This document shows, in pieces, positions 33,456 through 47,100 of a stretch of 64,000 nt of DNA. Under the pieces are notes generated by a model, which ran no database searches, had not been told where the DNA came from, and saw only the letters and a list, made by a program, of their open reading frames with translations. The stretch lies in NCBI RefSeq assembly GCF_902459465.1, contig NC_047080.1, positions 8,778,866 through 8,842,865 on the forward strand. Reading direction: 5' to 3'. This stretch comes from Asterias rubens (taxonomy: Eukaryota; Echinodermata; Asteroidea; Forcipulatida; Asteriidae). Position 1 is the first letter of the stretch, and every line of letters starts with the position of its first letter. The position numbers and the translations under genes are program-made.

Positions 33456-33639
33456 TCTTGTTATAAACAAACAAAATTTCACAGTGCTTTGAATAACAGC
33501 AGCTAACAGATAAATCACTTCTTTCGAACAAAGAGATTTAGATAGACTGGGCGCCTGTCTTTATCCGCAAGGACAAAGACAGGTCCCAGCTTCTCAAAGT
33601 CAAATCGAGTGATTCCATTGGATAAACGTGCACAGTGAC

Positions 33640-33840
33640 ATGAGCTTTCCTTAGATGCCTTAGAATTTCCTTAGCCTTGTAAGCGTAGAATGCCTAATAA
33701 CGTGAAGTACGCACGCACGCAGAAGCCTAAATTCGCCGCTAACCCGTGAAATACGCTTGCCGTAAGCACAGAATTCCCTGCTTCCGTAAGCGCCGATTCT
33801 GTGCTTACGGTAAGCAGAGCCATGAAATTGGGCCCTGATG
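33640..33840. mobile_element. Foldback fragment ending GAAATTGGGCCC
   Basis: Contains gcttgccgtaagcacagaat and its inverted partner, ending gccatgaaattgggccctga. Related to 27930-28110. Confidence 0.6.
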
Positions 33841-34495
33841 TTCAGGCTATAGCTCAGCTGGTAGAGAGCGCTCCTACCTTTGTCCAGGGGTTGTTGCTCC
33901 AATCAGTTTTTCTTTGTTCAAACCCAAACTAAATATAACTTAATTTAATTCATTGTAAATTGACTTGAATAAAAAAATGTTTATGATGGGCGTCTACAAA
34001 TAATCACAACTTAGTAAAAACAAAAAGATGTTCCAATATTAAAACGAAATGTTCTTTCTAAACTTGTCTATTTTGTTGATTGTGAGTTGACTTGCAGCAT
34101 GCCTAGGAGAATAATGTACACACATTACTAAATGATAGAAAGGGTTAACAAATTATCTTACAAAACCATCAGAAACTGGAATTTCTTTGCTCATACTAGT
34201 GTATACACATTCTGAGAAACGTTATTATTATCAGATTCACTTTTGGGGGCATAAAAACTTGTACCCTTTTTTCATTTTTCATTTTTATTTTATTTTACAT
34301 GTAACCAAATTACTTTAAAGTGAAATGTTTATCAAAATGCATTGATACTATTGAAAGCTGCGCCAAAAGTTGTTATTGCTGTTTAATTTATCTTTAATAT
34401 ACAGTGTCTTTGGTTTTACAGGATGTACAGACCAAATAATCTGTCATACAACTATATATCCACAGGCATTGCATTTCGCTCTTGCAGGGGCACAG

Positions 34496-34642
34496 CAATA
34501 GGAGACTTTCCAACGCTAGGTGGCAGCAGACATACCGGGTAAATTTCCATTGTTTACGTAGTTCTGAACATGCGCATAATTCTGAGAACAATGGATTTAC
34601 CCGGTAAGTCTGCTGCCCTCTATCGTCCCAGAAAGTCTCCCA
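34496..34642. mobile_element. 147-bp foldback element with CTCF-like arms, copy 2
   Basis: Identical to 10891-11037 except one base (gctagg for actagg). It lies 138 bp past the MAO-like stop codon, so probably in that gene's 3' UTR. Confidence 0.85.
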
Positions 34643-34780
34643 TTTACCTCTGGTCAGGGGCACTTCTATGAGGAACATTTGAATTTGTACCAACTTCGCA
34701 AAGGGCACCACAGCAAAAGCAGGGGGCACCACGGCAATTGCTGTAGTTCCCTTCGGGTCATTTCGAGGCCTGTGTTGGAT

Positions 34781-34910
34781 TTAAACGCTAATTACAACAT
34801 CTGGCCTTAGCTCGGACTGAACCTCCGCTGCCGCTCTCTTCCCAGAGTGCACGGCGCCGTCCATGAAGCCATACCATCTCTCAGTCGTATCTGCACCTGC
34901 CCAGTGAATT
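34781..34910 (-). CDS. MAO-like terminal exon
   Basis: Acceptor TTTCTACAG. Encodes IHWAGADTTERWYGFMDGAV then SGKRAAAEVQ, and stops 10 residues after SEL (TAA at 34781-34783). No transmembrane tail follows. AATAAA-like signals lie at about 34284-34296 on the minus strand. Confidence 0.93.
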
Positions 34911-37900
34911 CTGTAGAAATAATGATCATACAAACAAAAATCCAATTATTTACGCAAGCATAACGTAAATTATACTTATTTATTTGTATTTATATTTAAT
35001 CTTAAAGACAGTGGAAATTGTCAAAGTCTAGCCGTCACAGTTGTGAAAATTTGAGCTCAATCGGTCATCGAACTTGCGAGATAATAATGAAAGAAAAAAC
35101 ACCCTTGTCACACGAAGTTGTGTGCGTTTAGATGGTTGATTTCGAGACCTCAAGTTCTAAACCTGAGGTCTCGAGATCAAATTCAAGGAAAATTACTTCT
35201 TTCTCGAAAACTATGGCACTTCAGCGGGAGCCGTTTCTCACAATGTTTTATACCATCAACCACTCCCTATTACTCGTCACCAAGAAAGGTTTTATGCCAA
35301 TAATTGTTTTGAGTAATTACCAATAATGTCCACTGCCTTTAAGACACACACAATGAATTACAAGTTTGACAGGGGCTGTCAAGGTTATGCAAAGGTATAA
35401 AAACTGTCATCTGGAGGATATAACCGTAAAACCAGACACCTGCCAACGATACCTAATATATTTAAGTAATATAAAAAGAAGTTGTTTCTTGACTTTAAGT
35501 CTCTTAGTTATTCTTGAAAGTATTCCTTAAATTGTCTCCGAAATATTTTGGCAGCATCTAATATTGGCCGTCTCTTAACTCATCTGATAGGGTGCCTTCC
35601 AAGATTTCTATCTTCATTTTTTGTTTGGAGTTTTGGAAGGAAATCCGAGAAAGTGATTATACTCGCATGGCATGGCTCATTAAGTGCTGCTTCTCTTAAC
35701 CTTATCACCCTAAATACACGTGCACAATAACGTCATAACCTAATTAGGCTATTATACTCAAGCAATTATTGTTCCTTAATTCACCTGATCCCTTACTAAG
35801 GAAAAAAAGAGCTTCAGTCCAACATCTTTAAAGGATTGGGGTACTTTTTGTAACACAAAACACAATGTCCACAGATTTATATTACACTAACACCGTTGGA
35901 AGATAATGATAGTAGAAAGCATATCTTAAAATATTAGTTGCTGGGGTGCTGTAGTTTCTGAGAAATGAGTAAAACAATGTCATGAAAATGCGTTTTTACA
36001 TGCTTACAATTTTTTCGTATCATGATCACTGAGACGAACATTATTTTCATAACATTGTTTTACCCATTTCTCAAAAACTACAGCACCTCAGCAAGTAATA
36101 TTTTCAGGGAAGCTTTTTACTATCATTATCTTTAAACGGTGTAAGTAAAGTGTACATCTGTAGACATTGTGTTGCTTGTCCTACAAAAAGTACATAGACC
36201 CTTTAAGAACCATCATTAGTAAATAACGTCATTGACCAAACACCTTGGCGCTGATGTCAGATATTGTTTTTCAAATCGCGCCATTTAGACTTATAATTAT
36301 GAGTGTTGATACTCATTAACTGCTGCTTCTCTGAACATTCTCGCCCCAATTACATGTGCACAATAACGTCATTGCCCAATTAGTCTATTACTCACTCTAT
36401 ATATATAACTGACTTTAATATATTGTTCTCAGCCCTTTTCTTGAATGTGCTCTTCACTTATCCCCTGTATACTTTGATGATCAAAGTATCTTGAAATGTA
36501 TTCCTTTCTTAAATTTTCTTCGGCGGAAAAATGAGTGGGGTTTCAGTCATGTACATAATATGACAGTTGGCTGATATTTCTGCTAAGCAAGATTTTCTAT
36601 GCTAGGCATATTTTGTGCTTAAAGGCACTGGACACCTTTGGTAATTGTCGAAGACCAGTATTCTCACATGGTGTTTCCCAACATATTTATATATGCATAA
36701 TAACAAGTCTGTGTGCAAATTTGGATAAGTCATCGAAATTGCAAGAGAATAATAAAAGAAAAAGTACCCTCAAGTGTTACACAAATTTGTGTGTTTTTAT
36801 ATGCCTAAAAATGCTTCAGGACTGAGTTCTTTTAATATTTGTGTGAGAAATTACCTCTTTCACAAAAACTAAATTACTTCAGAGGGAGCTGTTTCTTGCA
36901 ATGTTTTATACTATCAACGACTCTCCATTGCATGCTCTGCATAGTAAGTTTTTATGCTAACAATTATTTCGACTAGTTACCAATAGTGTCTAGTGCCTTT
37001 ATATACAGCTTTTTGAAGGATGTTCCTGGAAGTTTTCTTACCTTTGGAACGGCTTCTTCAGCTCGTAGAAATACTTTGTCATGGCCCCAGGTGAGAGCAC
37101 GCTTGGAAGATGGTGAGAACAGTATGGCACAGCTCCCCAGTCCTAAAGATTTAGAAAAAATGACAAAATCGTCACATAAAATCTGGCCAATTGCTCTTGA
37201 AATCAATGACCCTGTGAATACATCTCTTTGTGGATGCTTTATTTTACAACCCAAGTAACTGCAATTTGGTCTTGGCATAGATCATGTAACTTTCTTTTTT
37301 TTTCCAAAAAGAGTGACCGTTGTATATTCTTTGGCTTTTCTGGCAGGCCAGACACTGCACTGGTCATATGGGAAATTTTACATTTTGTGTCTTCATGTGT
37401 CCCATTCATTTAAGCCCTATTGAAATAACAAGTGAACAAGTTTTGAGATATGCCCCTATCTTCACATCAAATTTTGATAGAAATCAGACAGTGTAATCAC
37501 CCCAAAATATGTTTTCGTCCTTTCGACTCTGCCCAAATCGTGTCCCTGGAAGTACAGGTCTCATAATGGCTCTTTCGTGAACTTGTGATTTCATCTGTTA
37601 TAATATAACAATCATTTGGGTTCGAAACCCAGTCATGACACATGTGCCCTTGACCATAATTGCTTCGTAAAACATTGGAGAAATAGTGCATTCAACTCCA
37701 CCAGCCAGGCCCCTATAGTGAATGATACCCATGCCCTGAATGGGGTAACCCTGTTTCAGCCCCAGGAGTAGGTGGCATCAGGGCCCTTGGTTGCAGTTGA
37801 TTTGGGAGCTCTCGATCACCTTGAAGTGGCCCTCCATGGCCTTGTAATTAGGCAGTCTCTCAGAATGAAAAAAAAAGTTTTTATAAAAAATTATACATAT

Positions 37901-40900
37901 TACAATACTCACAAAACTCTTATCAAGATTGGTACATAAACATAACAAATTAAAGCTGCCTTACTATTTCAGTGTAATCCAGTGGCTCATGTGCCTCCAC
38001 ACCAAAGAAAAGCCCAATCGCTGCAACTATTGCTCCTTTTCGTTCCTCTTCCTTCAAACCGAAAAAACCCAATCATTAATAATTATTGGCTCAAAAACAT
38101 AAAATAAGCAACAGAAAAATAAAAAATAAACTGCGAAAAGGTCATATAATAGGGTAATAATATTTGTTGTGCTATACTATCTCTCTACAATGTCAGGAAA
38201 GGCTTTTAGCTTAGAAAAAAGTATGAAATCAACATTGCAAATGAGGTAGACACGTTTGCGCAGCGTAATGCATGCTGACTGTACCCTATTGCATTCATGT
38301 GGTAATAGAGTAATGGCATCGTGGCCGAATGGTTAAGAGCACCGAATTCAAACTCTGGTGTTTCTGAGAAGCAAAGTGTGGGTTCGAATGCCCAGCCGTG
38401 ACACTTGTGTCCTTAAACAAGACACTTAACCATTGGTTCGTCCTTCAGATGGGACGTAAAGCCGTTGGTCCCATGTGTTGTGTAACGCATGTAAAAGACC
38501 CCAGTGCACTTATCGAAAAAAAGAAGGGGTTCGCCCGGGTGTTCCTGGCTGTGGCTGCTGAATGCGCCGAAGCACCTTGTAAGGTGCTACATAATATTGG
38601 GTCTCAGAATTATCACTAGTAACATGATATAATTCTGAAAGTTTGTATATACCCAGTACCTTGTTTGGTAGATACGTGCGCTATATAAGACTTCAGTATT
38701 ATCGCATGGTAATCGTAAAAGCCTTGAATTACACCCAGGCTACGCAGGCCATGGCCTCCGTTGCCCCTGGTCTTGGCCTTGGTGCCCCTTCAAAAGTTTC
38801 CCATTGGTTTTAAGTTTATTTTTAGTGGAAGTGCCCCTTTTCAAAATGAAACTGGCGATGCCCTTTGAAAGATGAAATTCCAGGCCTGTTGAAACTGTAC
38901 TTTCTTTACCGGAATCTCTCTCCACTTTTTGGCTTCCACAGTGCCACAGAGGGCAGGGCTTTGGTCCATAGTACTAGTCGCATCAAACAGTGCAGTAAAT
39001 GGAATCTGTTCGGCTTCTGAGGGTTGGTCATCAGCCTGTTTGTTGCTTACGGCAGACGGCATCATTCTGATGACGTTACCACTGTATCCAATCTTTTGCC
39101 AGAAGTTCTGTTGGAAGAGTAAACCAAAGAAATTTGAGAACCATAATAGACCCTTCCCATGAATTATATGTAAATTGCACATAGCGCCTGCGCACTAACA
39201 TTTTGGTTGGCAAAATGAGGGAACATCGCGCTGTTTTGTACACGGCTAATGGGTGCGTGACGCAGACGCGATTGCGCGTCTGCTTAGTGCACAACTCTAT
39301 GGCGTTTGCCAACCAACAGGGTCTGTACGCATGCGTGAATGTGATTAGCATATTTCACAGGAAGGGTCCATTAGGTTTCAGGTATCAAATAATACAACAC
39401 AAGAAACTGACAGGGTAATAGATTTGCGGTTGAATACGGCTCTAGCACATGTAAGTTTTATCAAGGGCCTTGAGCATCACTGAGTTATGGATATGCACAC
39501 TATACGGTAAATAAGAAGCCACTATTATTAGTAGTTGTAAATTTTTCTTTTCCAAAAAATTTATGACCTCAAAACTTTCTTGGTAAAGAGCACTGGAGAG
39601 CCGTTGGTATACTATGAAACTTTGTTAGAAATAAGTTTTAAAGAAAGAGAAAATGTTCACCCAAAACAGGCAAATCTTATAAAGGCTTTAGGCATGAAGC
39701 TTTTCTCAGACATCTGAAAGCACTTGTAGAACGAGAGTGTTTTCTCTTTCATTTTTTTCTTGCATCTTCGATGACCAATAGAGCCCAACTAATTATTACG
39801 GGTTGGTCATTGTATGCATTTATTTTGTTTTGACACACCAAGTGAGGGTACTGGTCTTTGACAATTTAAAAAAAAAATACCCTTCCTTTCAAGCCATTGG
39901 ACCCTTTCGGCAAACAGTATTGTCCAAGGCCCAAACTTCGTGTATCACAACTTCTATATTAAATAACAAACCTGTGCAAATTTAGGCTCAATCGGTCATC
40001 GGAGTCGGGAGAAAATAATGGGAAAACCCACCCTTATCCGCACGTTTCGCCGTGTCATGACATGTGTTTATAATCAGTAATTCTCGTTATCGAGATTTGA
40101 TATTGTTTTACTGTTTTCTCAAAAAGTAAAGCATTTCATGGAATTATATTTCAAGAGAAGTCTTTCACCACTACCTTCTGTTAACCCTGTAAGTTATTTG
40201 TAAATCTGTGATTTTGGTTTTTGATTTTATTTTCTGTACCGAAAGGGTCCAATGGCTTTAATGGTCTGTTGTCCTCTTAAATCATGTGTCCATGATTCTA
40301 TAATTTGTACGTGACTTATTTGTTTACTTGAAAATATTAGTAAAGAAGTTGCTCATTTTGTAAAAAATTTCACATAGCTGACATTTCATCTTCAAGATCA
40401 TTTCTGTTTATGAGAGCTAAATGTGACATTGAAATTGTGACCAGCATACTTCAAACAAGTTTGAACACAAGAAACAGTGATTAGGGATTAATGAGAGGAT
40501 TATTTCTGGGCTTAATCAGCTCTTTGCAATTAGGCCCTGTATTCTTACTTGGTGTATCCCAAAATAAATGCATAACAACAATTCTGTGAAAATCTATAAG
40601 TTATACTAATAAATTGTACATGACTAATTTGTTTACTTGAAAATATTAGTATAGAAGTTGCTCATTTGTAAAAAAATTTCACATAACTGACATTTCATCT
40701 TCAAGATCATTTCCGTTTCTGAGAGGTAAATGTGGCATTGAAATTGTGCCCAGCATCCTTCAATTATAGCATTCTCAATGTGTAGGCGTATTTTTCATGA
40801 ATATCTTAGGTTTTCTCTGCCAATTTTAACAAAAATACATTATTTCAGCCGGCTCATTAAATTACGCTTGAAAATTAATGCTCCTTTGAATTTAGCATTC

Positions 40901-41059
40901 AACAGTCAAAAGGAGTAATTCAATTTCATTGGTCAAATAAGATCATTCAATTTCATTAGGGTGCAGGAAGCGTTATTCAATTTGGTAAAAGCATGCTGCT
41001 GTTGTTTGTTGTTTGTTATACTGGTTTTTTTCTTCTTCTTTTTCTTCTTATTTGTTGTT

Positions 41060-41128
<69 letters not shown>

Positions 41129-44100
41129 GACAAATACCTCTTTATATGTGATGACAAATTGCAGGGAATGCCCAGCATGCATCATTTGGAGGAGACTATC
41201 TCGATCAGCTGGTAGCGGTGGAGCGTAGTGAATCCTTCCTGTCAAGATTCAATCATTGTCATCATGTTTACAAACAAATTTCGGTTGCTGTTTATAAGTT
41301 ATTGAGCATCTATGGTTCCATTTGGCCTGAACCGTCAAATAACTTTTTTTAATCTTCTCTCCAGAAGACGATCAGAGCATACTGATCGAAACGTCAAGTT
41401 CTTTTCAGGAGCACCCTAATTCGTTTAGACATTATCTTTACATGGTGTTACCGCAAACATTTACTATATCGTATTTCCACCATGCCAAGTTTCAAATCCT
41501 ACTTAAAGACAGTGGACACTATTGGTAATTACTCAAAATATTTATTAGCATAAAACCTTTCTTGGTGACAAGTAACGGGGAGAGGTTGATGGTATAAAAC
41601 ATTGTGAGAAACGGCTCCCTCTGAAGTGCTATAGTTTTCGAGAAAGAAGTAATTTTCCACGAATTTGATTTGGAGACCTCAGATTTAGAACTTCAGGTCT
41701 CGAAATCAGCCATTTTAACACACACAACTTTGTGTGACAGGGGTGTTTTTTTCTTTCATTATTATCTCGCAAGTTCGATGACCGATTGAGCTCAAATTTT
41801 CAGAGGTTTGTTATTTTATGCATGTTGAGATACACCCACGGTGACGGCTAGTCTTTGACAATTACCAATAGTGTCCACTGCCTTTAAATAATTTCTGTTG
41901 GTTTGATTTGGTCTGTCTAATGTGATCATTCTTTTATCTATCTGAGCATGGTTTATTACTGGAGGTGCTCGCTCTGCTTCTTCCTTGAGTCCATCATCTA
42001 CTCTTTAAAATGTTTGGCCAGGATTTCACAGCATCTCACAGCCTTCTCGTTTGCTGCCATCGGTCTGCAAGGCAACACTGCTCCTCAGTGGCTGGGCATC
42101 ATACAATGTGTGGCATAGACCAGGGTGATGTGCCACAATCACATTTGGTGTCATTGTCAGTTTACTCCCATTTCTTCATGTTTGTCTTGCACAGTCTACT
42201 CGCCCTGCTGAGATTGGGTTCTTAAAATAAATTGCTTTCCCATCCCTTCTAACCTTTGGCCATGTCAACAAGCTAATATACCCCTCCAATATCCAGTCAG
42301 GAGCCACCGGATGGCCTACTGCCCTCCGTACCCCAAACCAAAACATAACCCCAAAACAAAACAAACAAAAAACAAACAAACAAACAAACACATTGACAAA
42401 CAAACAAACAAACACACCGACAAACAACCAACCCCTAAAAAAAACAATAAAAAAAACATCAACAAACAAACAGGCTTACATACCTGCGAACTTTGGCGGC
42501 AGAGCCACAATGACTCTCTCTGAGCGGAAATGCTTGCCGCTGAGGGTTTGAACATCTGCCAGCTCAGAGTCCCTCTGGTTGATTGCAACAACTGGGTCAC
42601 CGAGCTTCACAAAGGAACGGTTGATCTTGTCTACAATGATCTCGCAGAGTCTCTGAGTCCCGCCCTAGAAAAGGATTCAACATCCACATAATTAGTGATA
42701 TGTCATTGACTCAAACTGAGTCGAAATTAATTGTGTCACCGAGGTTCACAAAGGGACGGTTGATTTTGTCTACAATGATCTCGCATAGTCTCTGAGTCCC
42801 GCCCTATACAAGGATTCAATATTCACATGTCATGCGCCTTTAATTAGTGATATGCCATTGACTCGAACTGAGTCGAAATTAACTTGGTCAACGAGCTTCA
42901 GAAAGCTTCATTTTGGTTTAACCAATAGGGCCTCCACACGGATGTGTAATAGCACTGTATAACTGTGTACTTTCCAGAGTTCTATGACAAAAACTCACAG
43001 GCATATTACTCGGGTAGAGTGTGAACCCACGACCTTTGCAACTCTAGAGCAGTATCAAGTATTTCTTATTGACTCAACTTACTTTGGCTGCACTGACTCA
43101 AGTATAGTTGTATGAGCCCAGTCATAACTAACTAAGTATAACTTATTGACTCAACTTGGGCTACACTGATCCAAGTAGAGTTGTACCTGCCCAGTTATAA
43201 CTAACAAAGTATAGCTATTGACTCAACTTGGGTTACACTGATCCAAGTAGAGTTGTACGTGCCCAGTTATAAATAACCAAGTATACTGACTCAACTTGGG
43301 TTACACTGATGCAAGTAGAGTTGTACCTCCCAGATATAAATGACCAAGTATAGCTTTTATTGACTCAGCTTGGGTTACACTGATCCAAGTAGAGTTGTAC
43401 ATGCCCGGCTATAACTAACCAAGTATAGCCTCAACTTGGGTTACACTGATCCAAGTAGAGTTGTACGTGCCCAGTTATAACTAACCAAGTATATCGTATT
43501 GACTCAACTTGGGTTACACTGATCCAAGTAGTAGAGTTGTACCTGCCCAGTTATAACTAACCATGTATAGCAATTGACTCAACTTGGGTTACACTGACCC
43601 AAGTAGTGTTGTACGTGCCCAGTTAAAACTAATCAGGTTTAGCTAATAATTGACTCAATAGGTTAAACTGATCCAAGTAGAGAATAGTACCTTTATTCGG
43701 AATTCTTTGACGGTCTCACTTCCACTTTGAAACAGAGAGTTCCAACCACCAGCACTGTTGAGCGCGAACAAGAAGAACAGGGTGGACATCTGACAAGGTG
43801 GAACCCCAAATGCGATCTTAACCTTGGCGTCGAAAAACTGCTGGGCGGCTGTGGCAAAAATAAAAGAATCATTTTGGTTCCCTGCAGATATTCATGCGCA
43901 TTTGAAATATTTTATAATAATATACACATATTTTTGAACGCGAAAGGAACTAACCACGCATCTAGTTTAGCAGACGATTGAAAGTATAGTTTTTTAATGG
44001 CTGGGGATGGAGTGCCTTTTGGCGACCCCAACCACCAGAAACTTTGGTCATCGGTTGAAAGTTTTCGCGTGTTCGGTTGAACCGCGATGACGATGCTGTT

Positions 44101-47100
44101 CGACCAACCGGTAACCGACTTGTTGGGTCGGTTGGGCTTTGGTTGGGGTCGCCAAAACGCACTCCCGGTGTATGTGCCGACAAACTACGTCACTTAGGGG
44201 CAGACCAATCATAACGCAAAAATTGAATACGTCATTGCAAGTTTATCCACTGAAATCACTGGGCCTGTAATAGACCAGTGCATGTCTTTATCCTTGCACG
44301 AGACAGGGGACCAGTCTACGACCCAACATACAAACCTAACAGAATCACTGACAGTTAAGTCGTATACCCAACCCTTAACAAACATGTACATCTGTACATG
44401 TAGAGTGTACATGTACAGAATCAACAAACTGCCTTTGAACAAACCTGCAGTCCAAATGTGTTGTTTTCTGAACTGCTCGAGCGTGATGGAGTCCCATTCT
44501 AACGCCAGCGGGCATTGCTCTGGGTTCTCAAGGGAAACTTCAAGGCGGAGCTTCTCAACCTTAAGAAAAAATGCATCAAAATATATGACATTCCTTCAAT
44601 AAATAGTAATGACAAATTCTTTGGTTGGTTCTTCTGCGTATACACAGGTGTGGCGGTTTCAGTCTTCCGCCGTGTTCAGTTTTCCTGGTGACGTAGCCGG
44701 ACATTTCAGCACGTTGTTCGAACGGTTTTAGCTTTCCGGCGTGTTCAGTTTTCCGGGTGACGTAGTCAGACAAAAATACCGCCGCGAGTACCCTGGCGAG
44801 TACTGAGACTAGTGTAGTGTAGTTCTCTCAGTGACCCCAAATTGTTTCTACTACGATTCTTTTTTGTTTAGTCACATATTCTCTTGCCCCATCTTAACAC
44901 GTATTCGTGTGTACAACACTGTTTGTGTTACTGATTAAATATAGGATAATTTGCTTGGTCTTCACACCAAATTCTTTCATACGATCCACGCGTTCACCGC
45001 TCACTGTACTCGTGGACGCCGCCATGACAGCTACCGGAGAGTGTAACACGGATGACTCAATACGGCACTAAAAATTGACTACTTTCGCTTGATGTGCGCA
45101 GGCATCGCATGACGTGATGTTACCGTATTTGGTCATTCGGAAAACTGAACACGGCGGAAAGTTGAAACCGCCACACCGGAGCACTCTTTACCATTTTGAG
45201 CTAAATTCTGTTTGGCCGCTTTAAAGGCACTGGACACCTTTGGTAATTGTCAAAGACCATGCTATTTCCACTTGGTGTGTCCCAACATATGCATCAAATA
45301 ATAAATCTGTGCGAATGTTGACTCAATTGTTTATCGAAGTTGCACGAGAATTAAAAAGTGGAAGAAACCTTGTGTGTTTTCAGATGCACACTTCAGCGGA
45401 AGTGTTTTATCATTTGAGAAATTACCTTTTTCTCAAAAACGACATTACTTTAGAGGGAGCCGTTCCTCATAATGCTTTATACTATCAACAGCTCTTCATT
45501 GTTCGTTACAAAGTAGATTTTTATGCAAACGATTATTTTGCGTAGTTAGCAATTAGTGTTCAGTGTTTTAAAAAGGGAAATCGCTTGGTAATCATTCTTT
45601 AAAAGTATGGCAATGAAACTTACTTGTAAGAAATACAGCAGCTTTCGAAAGTATTTTGAGAATTACTTCACTTCGAAGTAATGTGTTTATGTAGCACGAT
45701 ATCAATCTTTATCAATCTTTATCCCAAGAATTTAATCTAAGAAACGTTGTGTCAGACACTTTTCTTAGATTGTGTGTATTCCTATTAAAAAAAAAATCTG
45801 GGCGTGGACTAAATCGCTCCGAATTTTCAGCGATTTCTCAAAAACGCTCTCACTTTTGTAATTTGTTTACTTGGTTTAATTGTCTGTATGAAGAGAAAGA
45901 AAAAACGGTTCCAAAAACCAAAGGTAGACGTTCCCTTTTAATTTACTTGAGAATGACACTCTTCTTTACCGAAATTCACTCTGCAGTGCAGCACATAAAA
46001 AGAAAGTGAGAAAAAAAGGTTAACAATTTCAACGCAAAAAGAACAACAGATAAACGTTTGACTTCGAAATCAAGACGTCTTCTTTACAGTTTTATTAAAC
46101 TGAACTCTTCTATTGCATTTTTTTTTACGTGAGTAATAACTTTTGATGAATGTGTACCGTAATGGAATCATCAGTGTTTTTCTTCCGGTTATGAATACTT
46201 TATTCCAAAACCAAGGAATACATAAATCAATGCGTATTTGTTTTTAAAGTGCTTCCTGCTCCGATATGAGTCGATATATCTCGAAATCTTCTAAGGCGTT
46301 TCTGCTCTGAGCCGACGCGTCTCTCTAGACCTGTGGACAAGTCGTAAAATGGTCTGCCGCTGCGAGATAGTCGAATTGTGGAATGGCTCTCGCGAGATCA
46401 CTGCTCTCGCGCGAACTGCTGGTTAACTCCACAGTAAATTAAGCCTGCTGGGGCAGCAGCAGTTGTAATGATCCATCATTTCTGGCATAATCGACGTCAT
46501 TAAACGATCGTGGAGACAATCTGCCAAAGATATTTGCCGTTGGGATTTGCCCCCCCCCCCCCCCCCAATTCAACGATGCGAGTGCAGTTCCCCCGTGTTG
46601 ACTTAAAACAATTCACAATGTGGGACATTGACGTGTGAACAAACTCTGCTACTTGCTATTTTGAAGCTTTATGTGGTTACCGGTTTCGATGATACCCAAG
46701 CCTATTCATCCGTATGAACTGTAAAGGGGGTAACCTTGTTTCAGCCCTATAGGTGGCAATGGCCTCTAGGCAATAGTCCACACCTTGAAGTGTATCGACT
46801 TGTTTATAAAAATATTAATTTTTGCGAATTAATGACAGTATGGTTTCCGGCCCGCTTGCTACAGCTTAAGAGGCACTGGACACGTTTGGTTTAGCAACTC
46901 AAACGATATATCATAAAACAAACTTAGGGTGACTTGGTATTTAGCAACGGAGAGCTGTTGATAGTATAGCACATTTTGAGAAAAGAGGTAATTTCTCACT
47001 CAAACAAGTTTTCAGGCCTGAAGCATCTGAAAGCACACAAAATTTGTGCAATAAAGGTGTTTTTTATTTTGCAATCCCCGTCCAAAATCACATTTGATCT

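Noticed and set aside
33843..33905. tRNA-like stretch (ggctatagctcagctggtag)
   Set aside because: The D arm is plausible but there is no T arm or closing acceptor stem.
36973..37278. 101-codon minus-strand frame overlapping MAO-like exon 11
   Set aside because: Wrong frame; the true exon reads DWGAVPYCSHH in another frame with proper splice sites.
41048..41245. Frame ending in polyasparagine
   Set aside because: Its first part is real (MAO-like exon 8) but the Asn run is intronic (AAC)n past the donor.
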